DNA of 57,455 nt from DTU089 sp002440045 (GTDB lineage Bacteria; Bacillota; Clostridia; Oscillospirales; Acutalibacteraceae). The notes under the pieces are model-generated. The model saw nothing but the letters and a program-made list of their open reading frames with translations. It had not been told where the DNA came from and did no database searches. Positions 40,095-48,901 of the stretch are shown here, piece after piece; within the stretch, counting starts at the first letter, position 1, and every line of letters starts with the position of its first letter. The stretch covers positions 1 to 57,455 of the forward strand of contig CALABP010000016.1 of the NCBI GenBank assembly GCA_937885695.1, read 5' to 3'. A program made the translations under genes and the position numbers.

Positions 40095-40436
40095 GTGAAA
40101 TATGACCTTGATTATGAAGGCATGAAAGAAATGTTTGATTATAGAATTGAAAATAGAAATGATTTAACAGGCGAATCCATACAGCATGGATGGTTGCCTA
40201 ATTTTGACGAAAACATTCTCGAAGAGGGCGAACGTCTTAATGTTCTTTTGCCGTTAATGCAGTGGCAGACAGAGCATAACGACGTTACAAAAGAAATTAA
40301 AGGCGAAATGGGTTGGTATCGCAAAGCTTTTGAAGAGCGAAACTTTGAAGAAGAAATTGACGAAGAAGAGCGCGAGCTTGTCAAAAAGATTTTCTTTGAA
40401 TGTTACAACAAGGCTTTCAATACTGCATCAAAATAA
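40095..40436 (+). CDS. Acidic protein, tandem paralogue A
   Basis: The GTG at 40095 follows AGCGGGTGA at good spacing and matches the start of the second copy. The product of 113 residues reads VKYDLDYEGMKEMFD, then DLTGESIQHGWLPNFDENILEE and WQTEHNDVTKEIKGEM, and ends EERELVKKIFFECYNKAF. It is soluble and strongly acidic. The family is unknown; small acidic proteins in tandem copies are common among immunity proteins, but there is no toxin gene nearby. Confidence 0.7.
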   Translation: MKYDLDYEGMKEMFDYRIENRNDLTGESIQHGWLPNFDENILEEGERLNVLLPLMQWQTEHNDVTKEIKGEMGWYRKAFEERNFEEEIDEEERELVKKIFFECYNKAFNTASK

Positions 40437-40493
40437 AGGCTGTTGAAAGTATAAAGCGTTACAAAAAGAAATGCGAAAGGCGGTGCGGTCATA

Positions 40494-40826
40494 GTGAGAT
40501 ATGATTTTGATTATATAGGAACTAAAGAAATGTTTGACGATGAAATTAAGATAAGAGATGATTTAACAGGCGAATCTATACAGTATGGCTGGTTGCCTAA
40601 TTTTGACGAAAACATACTCGAAGAAGCCGAGCGTCTCAATGTTATTCTGCAGGTAATGCGGTGGCAGACAGAACACAACGATGTTACCGAGTGGATGAGA
40701 AGTGAGATGCGTTGGTATTATAACGCATTTAAAAACGATAACTTTGAAGAAGAAATAGACGAAGAAGAACGCGAGCTTGTCAAAAAGATTTTCTTTGAAT
40801 GTTACAACAAAGCATTTCATAAATAA
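40494..40826 (+). CDS. Acidic protein, tandem paralogue B
   Basis: The GTG at 40494 follows AAAGGCGGTG. The 110-residue product is about three-quarters identical to the preceding gene; GESIQYGWLPNFDENILEE and EERELVKKIFFECYNKAF are nearly the same, while the middle (VILQVMRWQTEHNDVTEWMRSEM) has drifted. The duplication lies just outside the prophage. A strong terminator follows, so both are probably one transcript. Confidence 0.72.
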   Translation: MRYDFDYIGTKEMFDDEIKIRDDLTGESIQYGWLPNFDENILEEAERLNVILQVMRWQTEHNDVTEWMRSEMRWYYNAFKNDNFEEEIDEEERELVKKIFFECYNKAFHK

Positions 40827-40830
40827 TAAA

Positions 40831-40880
40831 AACCTGTGTTAAGCGCATTGATTTTGTGCTTAACACAGGTTTATTTTTTT
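40831..40880 (+). terminator. Strong intrinsic terminator after paralogue B
   Basis: A perfect 14-bp stem, AACCTGTGTTAAGC (40831-40844) with GCTTAACACAGGTT (40858-40871), is followed by TATTTTTTT. Confidence 0.93.
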
Positions 40881-40950
40881 GTTGTTCGTGTATTTTAGTG
40901 TGAAATTTAAGACGAAAAACGCGTATTTTTACACGAATAATTGCACTGAA

Positions 40951-41427
40951 TTAACAATTTTTGTGAACATACATTCTTGATGGCGTTTTTTCGCCGTCGC
41001 CGAAAACGGGACATAAAAATTCCCAGCCGCAGCGCTCATAAAACGAGGTGTGGTCCGTTAAAAGATAGAGCGTGTCTATCTCTTTTTCTTTCATATCGTT
41101 GCAGACGAGGTTTAAAAGCGCGCGTGCAACGCCGTTTTTTCTTGCGCTTTCTTCGACAAAAACTGCGCACACATTCGGTGAAAGGTCTTTTCTTTCGTGA
41201 AAATCGTTTTCAATAACGCCAAGCCCGCCGATTATTTTGCCGCCCTTTATTGCAAGATACCATTGCGGAAAGCCTTTTTCGGCGGAAAGCGCGTCGTTCA
41301 TACTTTCGATATAGGCGCTTTTCGGAATATTCCATTTTTTTGAAAACCATTCGGCGGCTTCGGGAATAAGCTCTTTTTTCTCGGTTATGCGTATAATTTC
41401 ATATTCAAAACCGTTTTTGTTATTCAT
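40951..41427 (-). CDS. GNAT family N-acetyltransferase
   Basis: From the ATG at 41427, preceded by GGTGGAG, the product has 158 residues. GNAT features are WYLAIKGGKIIGGLGVIEND (beta strands), VEESARKNGVARALLNLVC (acetyl-CoA P-loop, R-x-x-G-V/A pattern) and LTDHTSFYERCGWEF. The substrate is unknown; such proteins acetylate small amines, antibiotics or protein termini. The gene overlaps the end of the large regulator gene by 8 bp, so both are translated from one mRNA. Confidence 0.87.
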   Translation of the reverse strand: MNNKNGFEYEIIRITEKKELIPEAAEWFSKKWNIPKSAYIESMNDALSAEKGFPQWYLAIKGGKIIGGLGVIENDFHERKDLSPNVCAVFVEESARKNGVARALLNLVCNDMKEKEIDTLYLLTDHTSFYERCGWEFLCPVFGDGEKTPSRMYVHKNC

Positions 41428-43156
41428 CTTCGTCATTCTCCACCATAGGCGGGATAAAGTTTTCAATTGCAGAGCGCAGTTTCGGGTGATGAATCACAAA
41501 ATGTATGGCAGGGGACTTGTTTTTTGAAATCATCACCCACGAGCCTTCGTGAATTATTACCCTCAGGTTTTTAAACGTCCTTTGCGAAGTGTGACGGAAC
41601 GAATATGTTTCGTGGCGCTTTTTAAATTTTTCGGTCTGCGAAAGGTGCGTAAGATATTCTTCATATGTATACGGAATATCTTTTTCATAAAACATACCCG
41701 AAAGCGACAGCGTCATGGGATTTTCTGAAAACTCGGTTTCGCTCAGTGCCGGAATTTCGTCTTCTACCGTTGAAATTTTCAGTATTTCCTCTATGATTGC
41801 GCGCTGTGACGCGGCGTATTTAAGAATACCCGGAACGGTTTCGGGCGAAACGCCGTGCGCTTTAAGCATTTCTTCAAGAGTGCTCTGCTTTATTGTGTAA
41901 ATCGGAAGAGAAGAAAGCGTGTTTCTTCTTTTTTGCGGAATTTCGGCGTCTGCCGCAAGAAAAGCGTTAAGCGCGGCTGACTGTTCCTCGCGGTATATTT
42001 CCATAAGAGGCTGTGCCGATTTGAGCAATTCGGTTGCGCGCTTGTTATAATAGCCGACTTCTTCTTTCTGCTTTGTCAAATAGTATTCGCCGTTTTCGTG
42101 AAAGCCAGCAATTGCCTCGCCCGAAAGCGCGGCGGCGCCCGAGACCTTTAAAAGGTGAAGAAAAACGTTGTTCTGAATGTTTTTGAGATAATAAGGCGAA
42201 ATCTGCCCCGTCATATACATCGGAATCCAGCTTTCAAGCCCGAGCATCATATCCTCAAACGAGCGGTCAAGGTTGTGAATCTGGTGAAGATGAAGTCCTT
42301 TTTTTAGCATCAGCGCCATACCGAACATCCATTTTTTAGCAAAATCCTTGTCTTTTGCCATTTCCGACATGGGCATATCACTGTACATAATAACGGGCGC
42401 AGTCGATTTTGAAAGCACCGTCGCTTTTAAAAAGTCAAGCTCGCTTTCCATCATCTCTTTAAGTCCGCGGTATTTTTTTGATGTGGGCAAAATAAAGGGC
42501 AGAGAGGGGACTTTCATTTCATCAAAATGAATGGCTTTTATGTATTCGTTGAGGTCAAAGCTGTTAAGCTTTTCAAGAAATTCCAAAATGCTGTCGGGCT
42601 TTTCGCCCTTTCCCGTTAAAAGCCAGTTTTGTATGCGCGAAAAGCGCGCCGATTGTTCCGAAAGCTCTTTTTCGTCGCAGTCAAAAAGCTTTGCCATAAC
42701 GGCAATGTTCTGCGGCGAGTCCATTTCGGAAGAGACGAACCCCGCAACGCTTGACGCAAAAAGCGTAGGGTCGGAAGGCTTTCTTGAACCGTTGCGAAAG
42801 CGGAAGATTGTAGATGAGTCATAGTTTGTATATCTGCAAAACCGCGCGATGTTTATATCGAGAATATTAAGAAGCGTGTTGAAATTTTTTCTTAACTGCT
42901 CTTTGTCAACAAGCGTTATGTCGCTGCATTTTAAAAACGCGTCGGTTATGCTTTCTTCATTAAGCGCTTCGGAATTTGAAAGCGACGAAATCGCCTTTAC
43001 AAGCGCCGAGAATGCTTCCGAATTTGTTTCGGGGACGCGTTCGCCCGAGCGATAACGGCTTAAAGTGGCGGGCGAAAGCCCCGACGTATCGCTTAAAACC
43101 TTTGCAGAGCACCCGATGTTATCTATAAAAATATTCAGCTGTTCACTGAACTTCAT
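41420..43156 (-). CDS. Large HTH regulator with two XRE-type domains
   Basis: The 578-residue protein starts at an ATG preceded by AAAGAGGTG. It has two helix-turn-helix segments, at about 8-40 (SAKVLSDTSGLSPATLSRYRSGER) and 95-135 (ARFCRYTNYDSSTIFRFRNGSRKPSD). A long helical C-terminal region of about 400 residues follows, with no domain I recognise. The size is unusual for an XRE regulator and could carry a sensor or protein-interaction part. It is in an operon with the GNAT gene, which may be its target function. Confidence 0.75.
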   Translation of the reverse strand: MKFSEQLNIFIDNIGCSAKVLSDTSGLSPATLSRYRSGERVPETNSEAFSALVKAISSLSNSEALNEESITDAFLKCSDITLVDKEQLRKNFNTLLNILDINIARFCRYTNYDSSTIFRFRNGSRKPSDPTLFASSVAGFVSSEMDSPQNIAVMAKLFDCDEKELSEQSARFSRIQNWLLTGKGEKPDSILEFLEKLNSFDLNEYIKAIHFDEMKVPSLPFILPTSKKYRGLKEMMESELDFLKATVLSKSTAPVIMYSDMPMSEMAKDKDFAKKWMFGMALMLKKGLHLHQIHNLDRSFEDMMLGLESWIPMYMTGQISPYYLKNIQNNVFLHLLKVSGAAALSGEAIAGFHENGEYYLTKQKEEVGYYNKRATELLKSAQPLMEIYREEQSAALNAFLAADAEIPQKRRNTLSSLPIYTIKQSTLEEMLKAHGVSPETVPGILKYAASQRAIIEEILKISTVEDEIPALSETEFSENPMTLSLSGMFYEKDIPYTYEEYLTHLSQTEKFKKRHETYSFRHTSQRTFKNLRVIIHEGSWVMISKNKSPAIHFVIHHPKLRSAIENFIPPMVENDEDE

Positions 43157-43185
43157 TTTTTTACACCTCTTTTAAATACGGTTAG

Positions 43186-43212
43186 GCATAAGAGGGTTAG
43201 GCTCTCTTATGC
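43186..43212. repeat. Hairpin between regulator and lipoprotein genes
   Basis: GCATAAGAG (43186-43194) pairs perfectly with CTCTTATGC (43204-43212), next to the stop of the lipoprotein gene. There is no T-run on either strand, so it may be an operator or processing site rather than a terminator. Confidence 0.5.
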
Positions 43213-44295
43213 TTATTCAAATTCTGCAAAAAACAGCATATCCGACGGGTATTTTCCGCCGTGGCTTCTGTATTTTGAAGCGCCCGACTCAAACAGCAAA
43301 ACAAGCTTTCCGTCGTAACAGTCAACGCCCTCTGCCATGGGCGGCGCGGTGTATTGCGTTTTTAAAATATCCGCAGAAGCCGCTTTAAGGTCAATTTCAA
43401 TGCCGTCTATGTTTGCTGTGCCCACCGCTTGTGAAAGGGTAATGTCGTCAAAAACGCGAATGACAGAATCGTTTCGCCTGCCATAGCTTGAGCTGAATAT
43501 GAATTGTCCCGTTTTTGTGACTGTCATACCCTGAACTTCGTCGGGTATCGCAAAATAATAATCGGGAATATAACCGCTGTTTTCGGAGTTGAGCTTTTTA
43601 ACCGAGGGCAATCCGTTTTCAAGAATATACCCCTCGCAATAGGCATAAAACGTTTCGCCCGAGGGGAGCGTGAACACCGTGTCTGCTTCGGAATGAACTT
43701 TTTTAGAGTTTTCGGAAAATGTGCCCGCCCACAAAACGCCGTTTGTAACGTTTGCAAAAGAGCCGTCTGTATTAAGCTTAAAATTGCTTGTTACCTTTAC
43801 TTCTTTGCCGTTTTCGGTGCTGTAAAGGTCGCTTTTTTTAATTACCATGGCTTCGCCGTCGCTCGTTATGTAAATATAGCCGTCGCTTGAAGCAAGGCCG
43901 CCCGCGTGACCCGTATAAACGCTTCCGGTTTCTGTTTCGATTTTAACGCTTTTTAAAAGCTTTTTTGTGTCGGCGTTTACAATGCAGAGCATTGACGGCA
44001 GCTCGCCTTTTTCATAATAGCCGCTTATTATAATGTTTCCGTTTTCGCTGTCAAAGCAAATTCCCTGCGGAATAAGCCCTTCAAAAAGCCCGGGAACGGT
44101 AATATCCTGCGAAAATGCCGAAAGAAATTTTTTGTAATCGGCATTTTTTTCGAGCTTACTTTCTTGTATAACCGTCGTTTGCGTTATGTTCTGCGAAAGC
44201 TCTTTTGTTTTTACGACGCCGCCCGAGCAGGACGATGAAAAGGTGAGAATAAGCGCAACAAGCGCAATGCAAATTAATCTTTCGGCGTTTTTCAT
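43213..44295 (-). CDS. Lipoprotein, beta-propeller-like
   Basis: The 360-residue protein has a lipoprotein signal peptide: a basic start MKNAERL, a hydrophobic core ICIALVALILTFSS, and the lipobox SSSC with Cys23 as the lipidated residue. The mature part is repetitive beta (GLFEGLIPQGICFDSENGNIIISG, LKSVKIETETGSVYTG, IFSSSYGRRNDSVIRVFD), as in propeller-like surface proteins. It would be anchored on the outer face of the membrane. No catalytic residues can be named. It is 3 bp downstream of the GNAT gene. Confidence 0.8.
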   Translation of the reverse strand: MKNAERLICIALVALILTFSSSCSGGVVKTKELSQNITQTTVIQESKLEKNADYKKFLSAFSQDITVPGLFEGLIPQGICFDSENGNIIISGYYEKGELPSMLCIVNADTKKLLKSVKIETETGSVYTGHAGGLASSDGYIYITSDGEAMVIKKSDLYSTENGKEVKVTSNFKLNTDGSFANVTNGVLWAGTFSENSKKVHSEADTVFTLPSGETFYAYCEGYILENGLPSVKKLNSENSGYIPDYYFAIPDEVQGMTVTKTGQFIFSSSYGRRNDSVIRVFDDITLSQAVGTANIDGIEIDLKAASADILKTQYTAPPMAEGVDCYDGKLVLLFESGASKYRSHGGKYPSDMLFFAEFE

Positions 44296-44298
44296 AAG

Positions 44299-44853
44299 TC
44301 AGTTCCTCTCAATAAGCTTTCGCATATATATTTCTTTTTTAAAAGTGCCGTCCGAAAACTTAAATATATCGGGCAATTCGGCGACCTCTTTAAATCCCGC
44401 TTTTTTATAAAGCGCCGCGGCGCGCTCGTTACCCTCTATATACTGAAGCTCAAGCTGTGTTACGCCGCGCTGTTTTGCGGCGTTTTCCATTTCTTCAAAC
44501 ATTTTTGTGCCTATACCGTTGCCCCAATATTTTTTCAAAATACCAATCATAAGCGTTGCGCGGTGTTTCGTTTTTGATTTTTGCGAAAAAACAATTTGGC
44601 AGTTACCCGCAATTTTGCCGTTCACGGTGCAAACAATCATAAGGTTGTCGGGCGAAAAAATAAGCTTTTCAAGATAATCTCTTTCGCCACAAACGTCTGC
44701 TTTTATATCCTCGGGGTAGTTTGCCAAAAATTCGGTTTCGCCGCATACCGTTTTAAGATAGTTTAACATCTCTTCGGCGTCCTCTTTAAGCGGCGCCCTG
44801 AAAAGAGCGTTTGTGCCGTCTTTTAAAACAATTTCTTTGGTTTCGTATATCAT
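44299..44853 (-). CDS. GNAT family N-acetyltransferase
   Basis: The 184-residue protein follows AAAGGAAG. The GNAT fold is shown by LMIVCTVNGKIAGNCQIVFS, GILKKYWGNGIGTKMFEEMENAAK (acetyl-CoA binding) and LELQYIEGNERAAALYKKAGFKEV. The pattern resembles RimJ/RimL-type or general small-molecule acetyltransferases. The substrate is unknown. It is the first gene of an operon with the lipoprotein. Confidence 0.87.
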   Translation of the reverse strand: MIYETKEIVLKDGTNALFRAPLKEDAEEMLNYLKTVCGETEFLANYPEDIKADVCGERDYLEKLIFSPDNLMIVCTVNGKIAGNCQIVFSQKSKTKHRATLMIGILKKYWGNGIGTKMFEEMENAAKQRGVTQLELQYIEGNERAAALYKKAGFKEVAELPDIFKFSDGTFKKEIYMRKLIERN

Positions 44854-44960
44854 AAAACTGTAACTTCCTTTTTTAGATACCTATATAATAAATGTAAAGC
44901 GCAATTAAGTCAAGAGCGTGAAAAGCACGGTTAATAAATTGTGAACGGATTTTTAGAAAT

Positions 44961-44978
44961 CGGTTAATTTTTTCACAA
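44961..44978. promoter_or_regulatory. Candidate Rex operator before Fe-ADH gene
   Basis: CGGTTAATTTTTTCACAA agrees at 11 of 14 fixed positions with the Rex site TTGTTAANNNNTTAACAA. A TATAAT box follows at 45006-45011. Rex represses fermentation genes when NAD+ is high. The site is a candidate by comparison. Confidence 0.5.
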
Positions 44979-45113
44979 AATATGGAAATTCACGAAAAAT
45001 CGGTATATAATAAAAACATAAGAAGCGCGGTTTATAAAGAACGCCGCCTTTGCTTCTTATTTCAAAACAAAAATTTGAAACCTTGTGTTTCAATCGTAAA
45101 AAGGGTGGTTTAT

Positions 45114-46259
45114 ATGCAAAGATTTACGTTGAATGAGACTTCTTATCATGGCGCGGGCGCACTTAAAGCTGTTCCCGAAGAAATTAAGGCACGCGGTCTT
45201 AAAAAAGCATTTGTTGCGTCTGACCCCGACCTTATAAAATTCGGCATCACAAAAAAGGTTACAGACCTTCTCGATGAAGCCGGCATAGCATATACTGTAT
45301 ATTCCGATATTAAACCCAACCCGACTATTGAAAACGTTCAGCACGGCGTTGCTTCTTTTAAAGAGAGCGGTGCGGATTGCATCGTAGCTGTCGGCGGCGG
45401 TTCTTCAATGGATACGGCAAAGGCAATCGGCATTATTATTACTAACCCCGAATTTTCGGACGTTCGCTCGCTTGAAGGCGTTTCGCCCACAAAAAAGCCC
45501 AGCGTTCCGATTATTGCAGTGCCCACAACCGCAGGCACAGCGGCAGAGGTTACAATCAACTATGTTATAACCGATGTTGAAAAGAAACGCAAATTTGTCT
45601 GCGTTGACACGCACGACATTCCCGTTGTTGCTGTTGTCGACCCCGAAATGATGAGCTCTATGCCCGCTTCGCTTACTGCGGCAACAGGTATGGACGCGCT
45701 TACGCACGCAATTGAGGGCTACATTACAAAAGGCGCTTGGGAGCTTTCGGATATGTTCCATATCAAAGCCATAGAGGTTATTTCAAAGAGCCTTAGAGCA
45801 GCCGTTAAAAATGAGCCTGCCGGCCGCGAGGGAATGGCTCTCGGTCAGTATATTGCAGGTATGGGCTTCTCAAACGTCGGACTCGGCGTTGACCACTCAA
45901 TGGCACATACGCTCTCGGCTTATTACGATATGCCTCACGGCAAGGCTTGCGCAACGCTTTTGCCCACGGTTATGGAGTATAACGCCGAATACACAGGCGA
46001 AAAATACCGCGATATAGCGCGCGCCATGGGCGTTGAAGGCACTGAAAATATGACACCCGCCGAATACAGAAAAGCGGCTGTCGACGCAGTTAAAAAGCTT
46101 GCCGAGGATGTCGGTATTACGCTTTCTCTTAAAGGCGTTGTAAAAGAAGAGGATTTGCCCGCGCTTTCAAAAGACGCGTTTGCAGACGCTTGCCGCCCCG
46201 GCAACCCCAGAGACACAAGCGTTGAAGATATTGAAAAGCTTTACAGAAGTCTTATGTAA
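45114..46259 (+). CDS. Iron-containing alcohol dehydrogenase
   Basis: From the ATG at 45114 after AAGGGTGG the product has 381 residues. NAD(P)-binding is shown by CIVAVGGGSSMDTAKAIGI. Metal-binding residues fall in GMDALTHAIEGY and GVDHSMAHTLSAYYDMPHGKACATLLP, as in FucO-like group III dehydrogenases, which reduce aldehydes to alcohols. It is probably NAD(H)-dependent and works with AdhE in ethanol or other alcohol formation. The thioredoxin gene follows within 11 bp. Confidence 0.93.
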   Translation: MQRFTLNETSYHGAGALKAVPEEIKARGLKKAFVASDPDLIKFGITKKVTDLLDEAGIAYTVYSDIKPNPTIENVQHGVASFKESGADCIVAVGGGSSMDTAKAIGIIITNPEFSDVRSLEGVSPTKKPSVPIIAVPTTAGTAAEVTINYVITDVEKKRKFVCVDTHDIPVVAVVDPEMMSSMPASLTAATGMDALTHAIEGYITKGAWELSDMFHIKAIEVISKSLRAAVKNEPAGREGMALGQYIAGMGFSNVGLGVDHSMAHTLSAYYDMPHGKACATLLPTVMEYNAEYTGEKYRDIARAMGVEGTENMTPAEYRKAAVDAVKKLAEDVGITLSLKGVVKEEDLPALSKDAFADACRPGNPRDTSVEDIEKLYRSLM

Positions 46260-46270
46260 CAGGGGGCACT

Positions 46271-46597
46271 ATGGCTGAATTTACTTTACCCGCCGAAAAT
46301 TTTTCGGATGAAGTTTTAAAAAGCGAGCTTCCCGTGTTAATTGACTTTTGGGCAACGCGGTGCGGTCCGTGCACAATGCAGTCGCCCGTGCTTTCAGATG
46401 TCGCTGCAGAGTATGACGGCAAACTTAAAGTCTGCAAAGTCAATGTTGACGAACAGCGCGAGCTTGCTCTCAATTTCGGAATCGAAAGCATTCCCACTCT
46501 CGTTTTTATGAACGGTGAAAAAATCGCAGACGTTGCGGTAGGCTTCAGAAATAAAGACGAGCTGTGTAAGCTTCTTTCAAAAAACTTCGGTTTATAA
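46271..46597 (+). CDS. trxA: Thioredoxin
   Basis: The 108-residue protein has the thioredoxin fold with active site ATRCGPC. The usual Trp before CGPC is Arg here, but both cysteines are present. VLIDFWA, SIPTLVFMNGEKIADVAVGF and the cis-Pro loop GIESIPT are standard. It reduces protein disulfides. The gene is in one operon with the alcohol dehydrogenase and follows AGGGGGC. The Arg replacement may change the redox potential, but this is not shown. Confidence 0.93.
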   Translation: MAEFTLPAENFSDEVLKSELPVLIDFWATRCGPCTMQSPVLSDVAAEYDGKLKVCKVNVDEQRELALNFGIESIPTLVFMNGEKIADVAVGFRNKDELCKLLSKNFGL

Positions 46598-46614
46598 CGC
46601 AAATCGCTTTAAAA

Positions 46615-46660
46615 AGCCCTGTGTCGCTGTTAATGCGGCGCAGGGCTGAATTTTATTTTA
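46615..46660 (+). terminator. Intrinsic terminator after thioredoxin gene
   Basis: A 13-bp stem with G-U pairs, AGCCCTGTGTCGC (46615-46627) with GCGGCGCAGGGCT (46635-46647), is followed by GAATTTTATTTTA. Confidence 0.75.
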
Positions 46661-46732
46661 AAACAGATGGAATTGTTTAAATAACCGTGCTATAATTAAA
46701 AAAGACAACAGATTTTTAAGGGAGAGAGCGAT

Positions 46733-47632
46733 ATGCAAATCAGTCGGTTTTTTCTGAACAAGGATATAAAAGGCGCTATTGAATATATGCGTAATCACGA
46801 CGAATTTAAAGATGTTCTTCCCGCATATATCGCAATTTTTGAAAATTGCGAATACCGCAAGTTTGAAATCCCGAGTATTCTTAACGATATTCTGCTTTTA
46901 TATCAAGTCTATTTCCGCGATGTTTTTTATTGCGGCTTATCGGAAGAAACGGCGGCAGACAAACTGCTGACTCAATTAAAAATGCTTATGAATATGCCGA
47001 AAGCAGATGAAGAACAGCTTACAGAAAAACTTCAATCCGTGTTTGAAGAAAACGGCTATCATTCGCTTTTCGGAAAAACCCAGGGGTATTACGGCCCTTA
47101 TATTTGGCAAAAAACAGTCCCGACAGTTTTTTTGGTTGAACTTCCCGACAAAACAGAGGAATACACAGTTAACATTCTTAAGGACTTTGTATTCAGAAGC
47201 TGGATGGACTATCTGACTTTCGGCAGATTCGGCACGGGCGGCTGGACTTCGCCCGACGGTACGATAAATTGCGTTGAACAGGCATATGATTTTGAAAGCG
47301 AGCGGTTTCGTGTTTCGCTTTTAAAACACGAAGCACAGCACGCTTCCGATATGAAAATGTTCGGGGAGATAACCCCCGTAGAGCTTGAATACAGAGCAAA
47401 GCTTGTTGAGCTTTGCTATTCGGGCGATTTGGGGCTTTTGCAAAAATTCATTTCCGAAGCGGATGAAAGCAAAAAAAGCGACAGCCATGCGGTGGCTTCC
47501 GCAAGAATTAAACATGAATTTTCAGACGCGAAGCAGGGCGATATTTTGTCAATACAGGCAGAAGCGCTCAAACTTTTTAATGCACATACGAAAGAATTGA
47601 AAGAAAAATATGCAAAGGAAAAGAACGTTTAA
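46733..47632 (+). CDS. Putative zincin-type protein with HEAQH motif
   Basis: The 299-residue protein starts after AGGGAGAG. In the middle LLKHEAQHASDMKMFG contains HEAQH, the HExxH zinc motif, followed after a short gap by ELEYRAKLVEL, where Glu could be the third ligand as in gluzincins. The rest is helical, with DGTINCVEQAYDFESERFRVS before the motif. No signal peptide is visible. The family is not known to me. A TATAAT at 46691-46696 may serve as its own promoter. Confidence 0.6.
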   Translation: MQISRFFLNKDIKGAIEYMRNHDEFKDVLPAYIAIFENCEYRKFEIPSILNDILLLYQVYFRDVFYCGLSEETAADKLLTQLKMLMNMPKADEEQLTEKLQSVFEENGYHSLFGKTQGYYGPYIWQKTVPTVFLVELPDKTEEYTVNILKDFVFRSWMDYLTFGRFGTGGWTSPDGTINCVEQAYDFESERFRVSLLKHEAQHASDMKMFGEITPVELEYRAKLVELCYSGDLGLLQKFISEADESKKSDSHAVASARIKHEFSDAKQGDILSIQAEALKLFNAHTKELKEKYAKEKNV

Positions 47633-47693
47633 GACCGAAATCGGATTTGAATTTGGTAATTTTAAAAAATTTGTCTAAATCGGCGCTTAGGTG

Positions 47694-47722
47694 TTGGAAT
47701 TTGAAAAAATATATGTTACAAT
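47694..47722 (+). promoter_or_regulatory. Probable promoter of the LysR gene
   Basis: TTGGAA (47694-47699), 17 bp and TACAAT (47717-47722) form a good vegetative promoter. About 130 nt of leader follow before the ATG at 47858, with inverted segments (TTTTTTAAAA, CCGG-CCGG) but no riboswitch I recognise. Confidence 0.55.
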
Positions 47723-47857
47723 AACATCGGCGTAGGTTTTTTAAAACCCGGAACTACTGCCGGCACAGCCTAAAACTTTACAGGTATTACTCGCAATCAT
47801 CAGATGTAAATTTTTAGGCGTTACAGAGTACTGCGGGTAAAACGAATGGGTGGTATA

Positions 47858-48787
47858 ATGAATTTTCTGCATATGAAATATGCTGTCGAAATTGCCGAAA
47901 CAGGTTCTATAAGCAAAGCGTCGGAGCGGCTTTATGTCGGTCAGCCTAACTTGAGCAGAGCAATTAAAGAGCTTGAAGCTTCGCTCGGCATTTCAATATT
48001 TGACCGAAGCGCAAGGGGAATGGTACTGACCCCCGACGGCGAAATATTTATTCATTATGCAAAATCCATTTTAAAACAGGTTGAAACGGTCGAAGGGCTT
48101 TTTAAAAACGGCGAAACCGACAAAAGGCGGTTTTCCGTTTCGGTTCCGCGCGCAAGCTATATTGCCGACGCATTCGCAAAGTTTTCGGCGTTTTTGGAAA
48201 GCGGCACGGATACAGAAGTTTATTATAAAGAAACAAATTCAATGCGGACTATAAAAAACGTCTTGCAGGACGATTTTAAGTTAGGTATAATCCGTTATGC
48301 CGAAAATTACGACCGCTATTATAAGTCGATGCTTGACGAAAAAGAGCTTAACTACGAAATGATAACGCAGTTCAGCTATTGCCTTATTATGAGCGAGCAA
48401 AGCCCGCTTTCAAAAAAGAAGGACATAACATACGACGACCTTAAAGATTACATCGAAGTGGCGCACGCCGACCCTTATGTTCCGTCGCTTCCGTTCGCAC
48501 AGGTAAAAAAAGAAGAGCTGCCCGACAATTCGGAGCGCCGCATTTTTGTTTTTGACCGCGCAAGCCAGTTTGAGCTTCTTTCGCAAAACCCCGAGTGCTT
48601 TATGTGGGTTTCGCCTATACCCGAAGAGCTTCTTTCAAGATACGGCCTGACCGAAAGAAGCTGTGACGAAAACGGCAGGGTATATAAAGACGTTTTGATT
48701 TACAGAAAAGATTATAAGCTTACCTCAACCGACGATATTTTCATTTCGGAGCTGTGCAAGGCAAAAAGGCGCGTTTTCGGCAGTTAG
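47858..48787 (+). CDS. LysR family transcriptional regulator
   Basis: From the ATG at 47858, after GGGTGG, the product has 309 residues. The LysR winged helix is at the N terminus: LHMKYAVEIAETGSISKASERL, then YVGQPNLSRAIKELEASLGISIFDRSARGMVLTPDGEIF. The C-terminal co-inducer domain follows. It is 186 bp upstream of adhE and on the same strand, so it may regulate adhE, though a divergent layout would be more usual. A terminator separates the two. Confidence 0.9.
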   Translation: MNFLHMKYAVEIAETGSISKASERLYVGQPNLSRAIKELEASLGISIFDRSARGMVLTPDGEIFIHYAKSILKQVETVEGLFKNGETDKRRFSVSVPRASYIADAFAKFSAFLESGTDTEVYYKETNSMRTIKNVLQDDFKLGIIRYAENYDRYYKSMLDEKELNYEMITQFSYCLIMSEQSPLSKKKDITYDDLKDYIEVAHADPYVPSLPFAQVKKEELPDNSERRIFVFDRASQFELLSQNPECFMWVSPIPEELLSRYGLTERSCDENGRVYKDVLIYRKDYKLTSTDDIFISELCKAKRRVFGS

Positions 48788-48817
48788 ATTAATATAAATT
48801 TATAAAAAAATCGGCGT

Positions 48818-48843
48818 ACCGACGCGGTTTTTGTCGGTTTTTT
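48818..48843 (+). terminator. Intrinsic terminator after LysR gene
   Basis: ACCGAC (48818-48823) pairs with GTCGGT (48833-48838), then TTTTT. It isolates the adhE transcript from the LysR gene. Confidence 0.75.
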
Positions 48844-48901
48844 ATATATCAAAAAGTACAATGCCGTATGAAAAAACGGCAATTTACAAATCACACAAAG
48901 T

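Noticed and set aside
47723..47857. Riboswitch in the LysR leader
   Set aside because: The leader of about 130 nt has some inverted segments, but I could not match it to the core of any riboswitch class.
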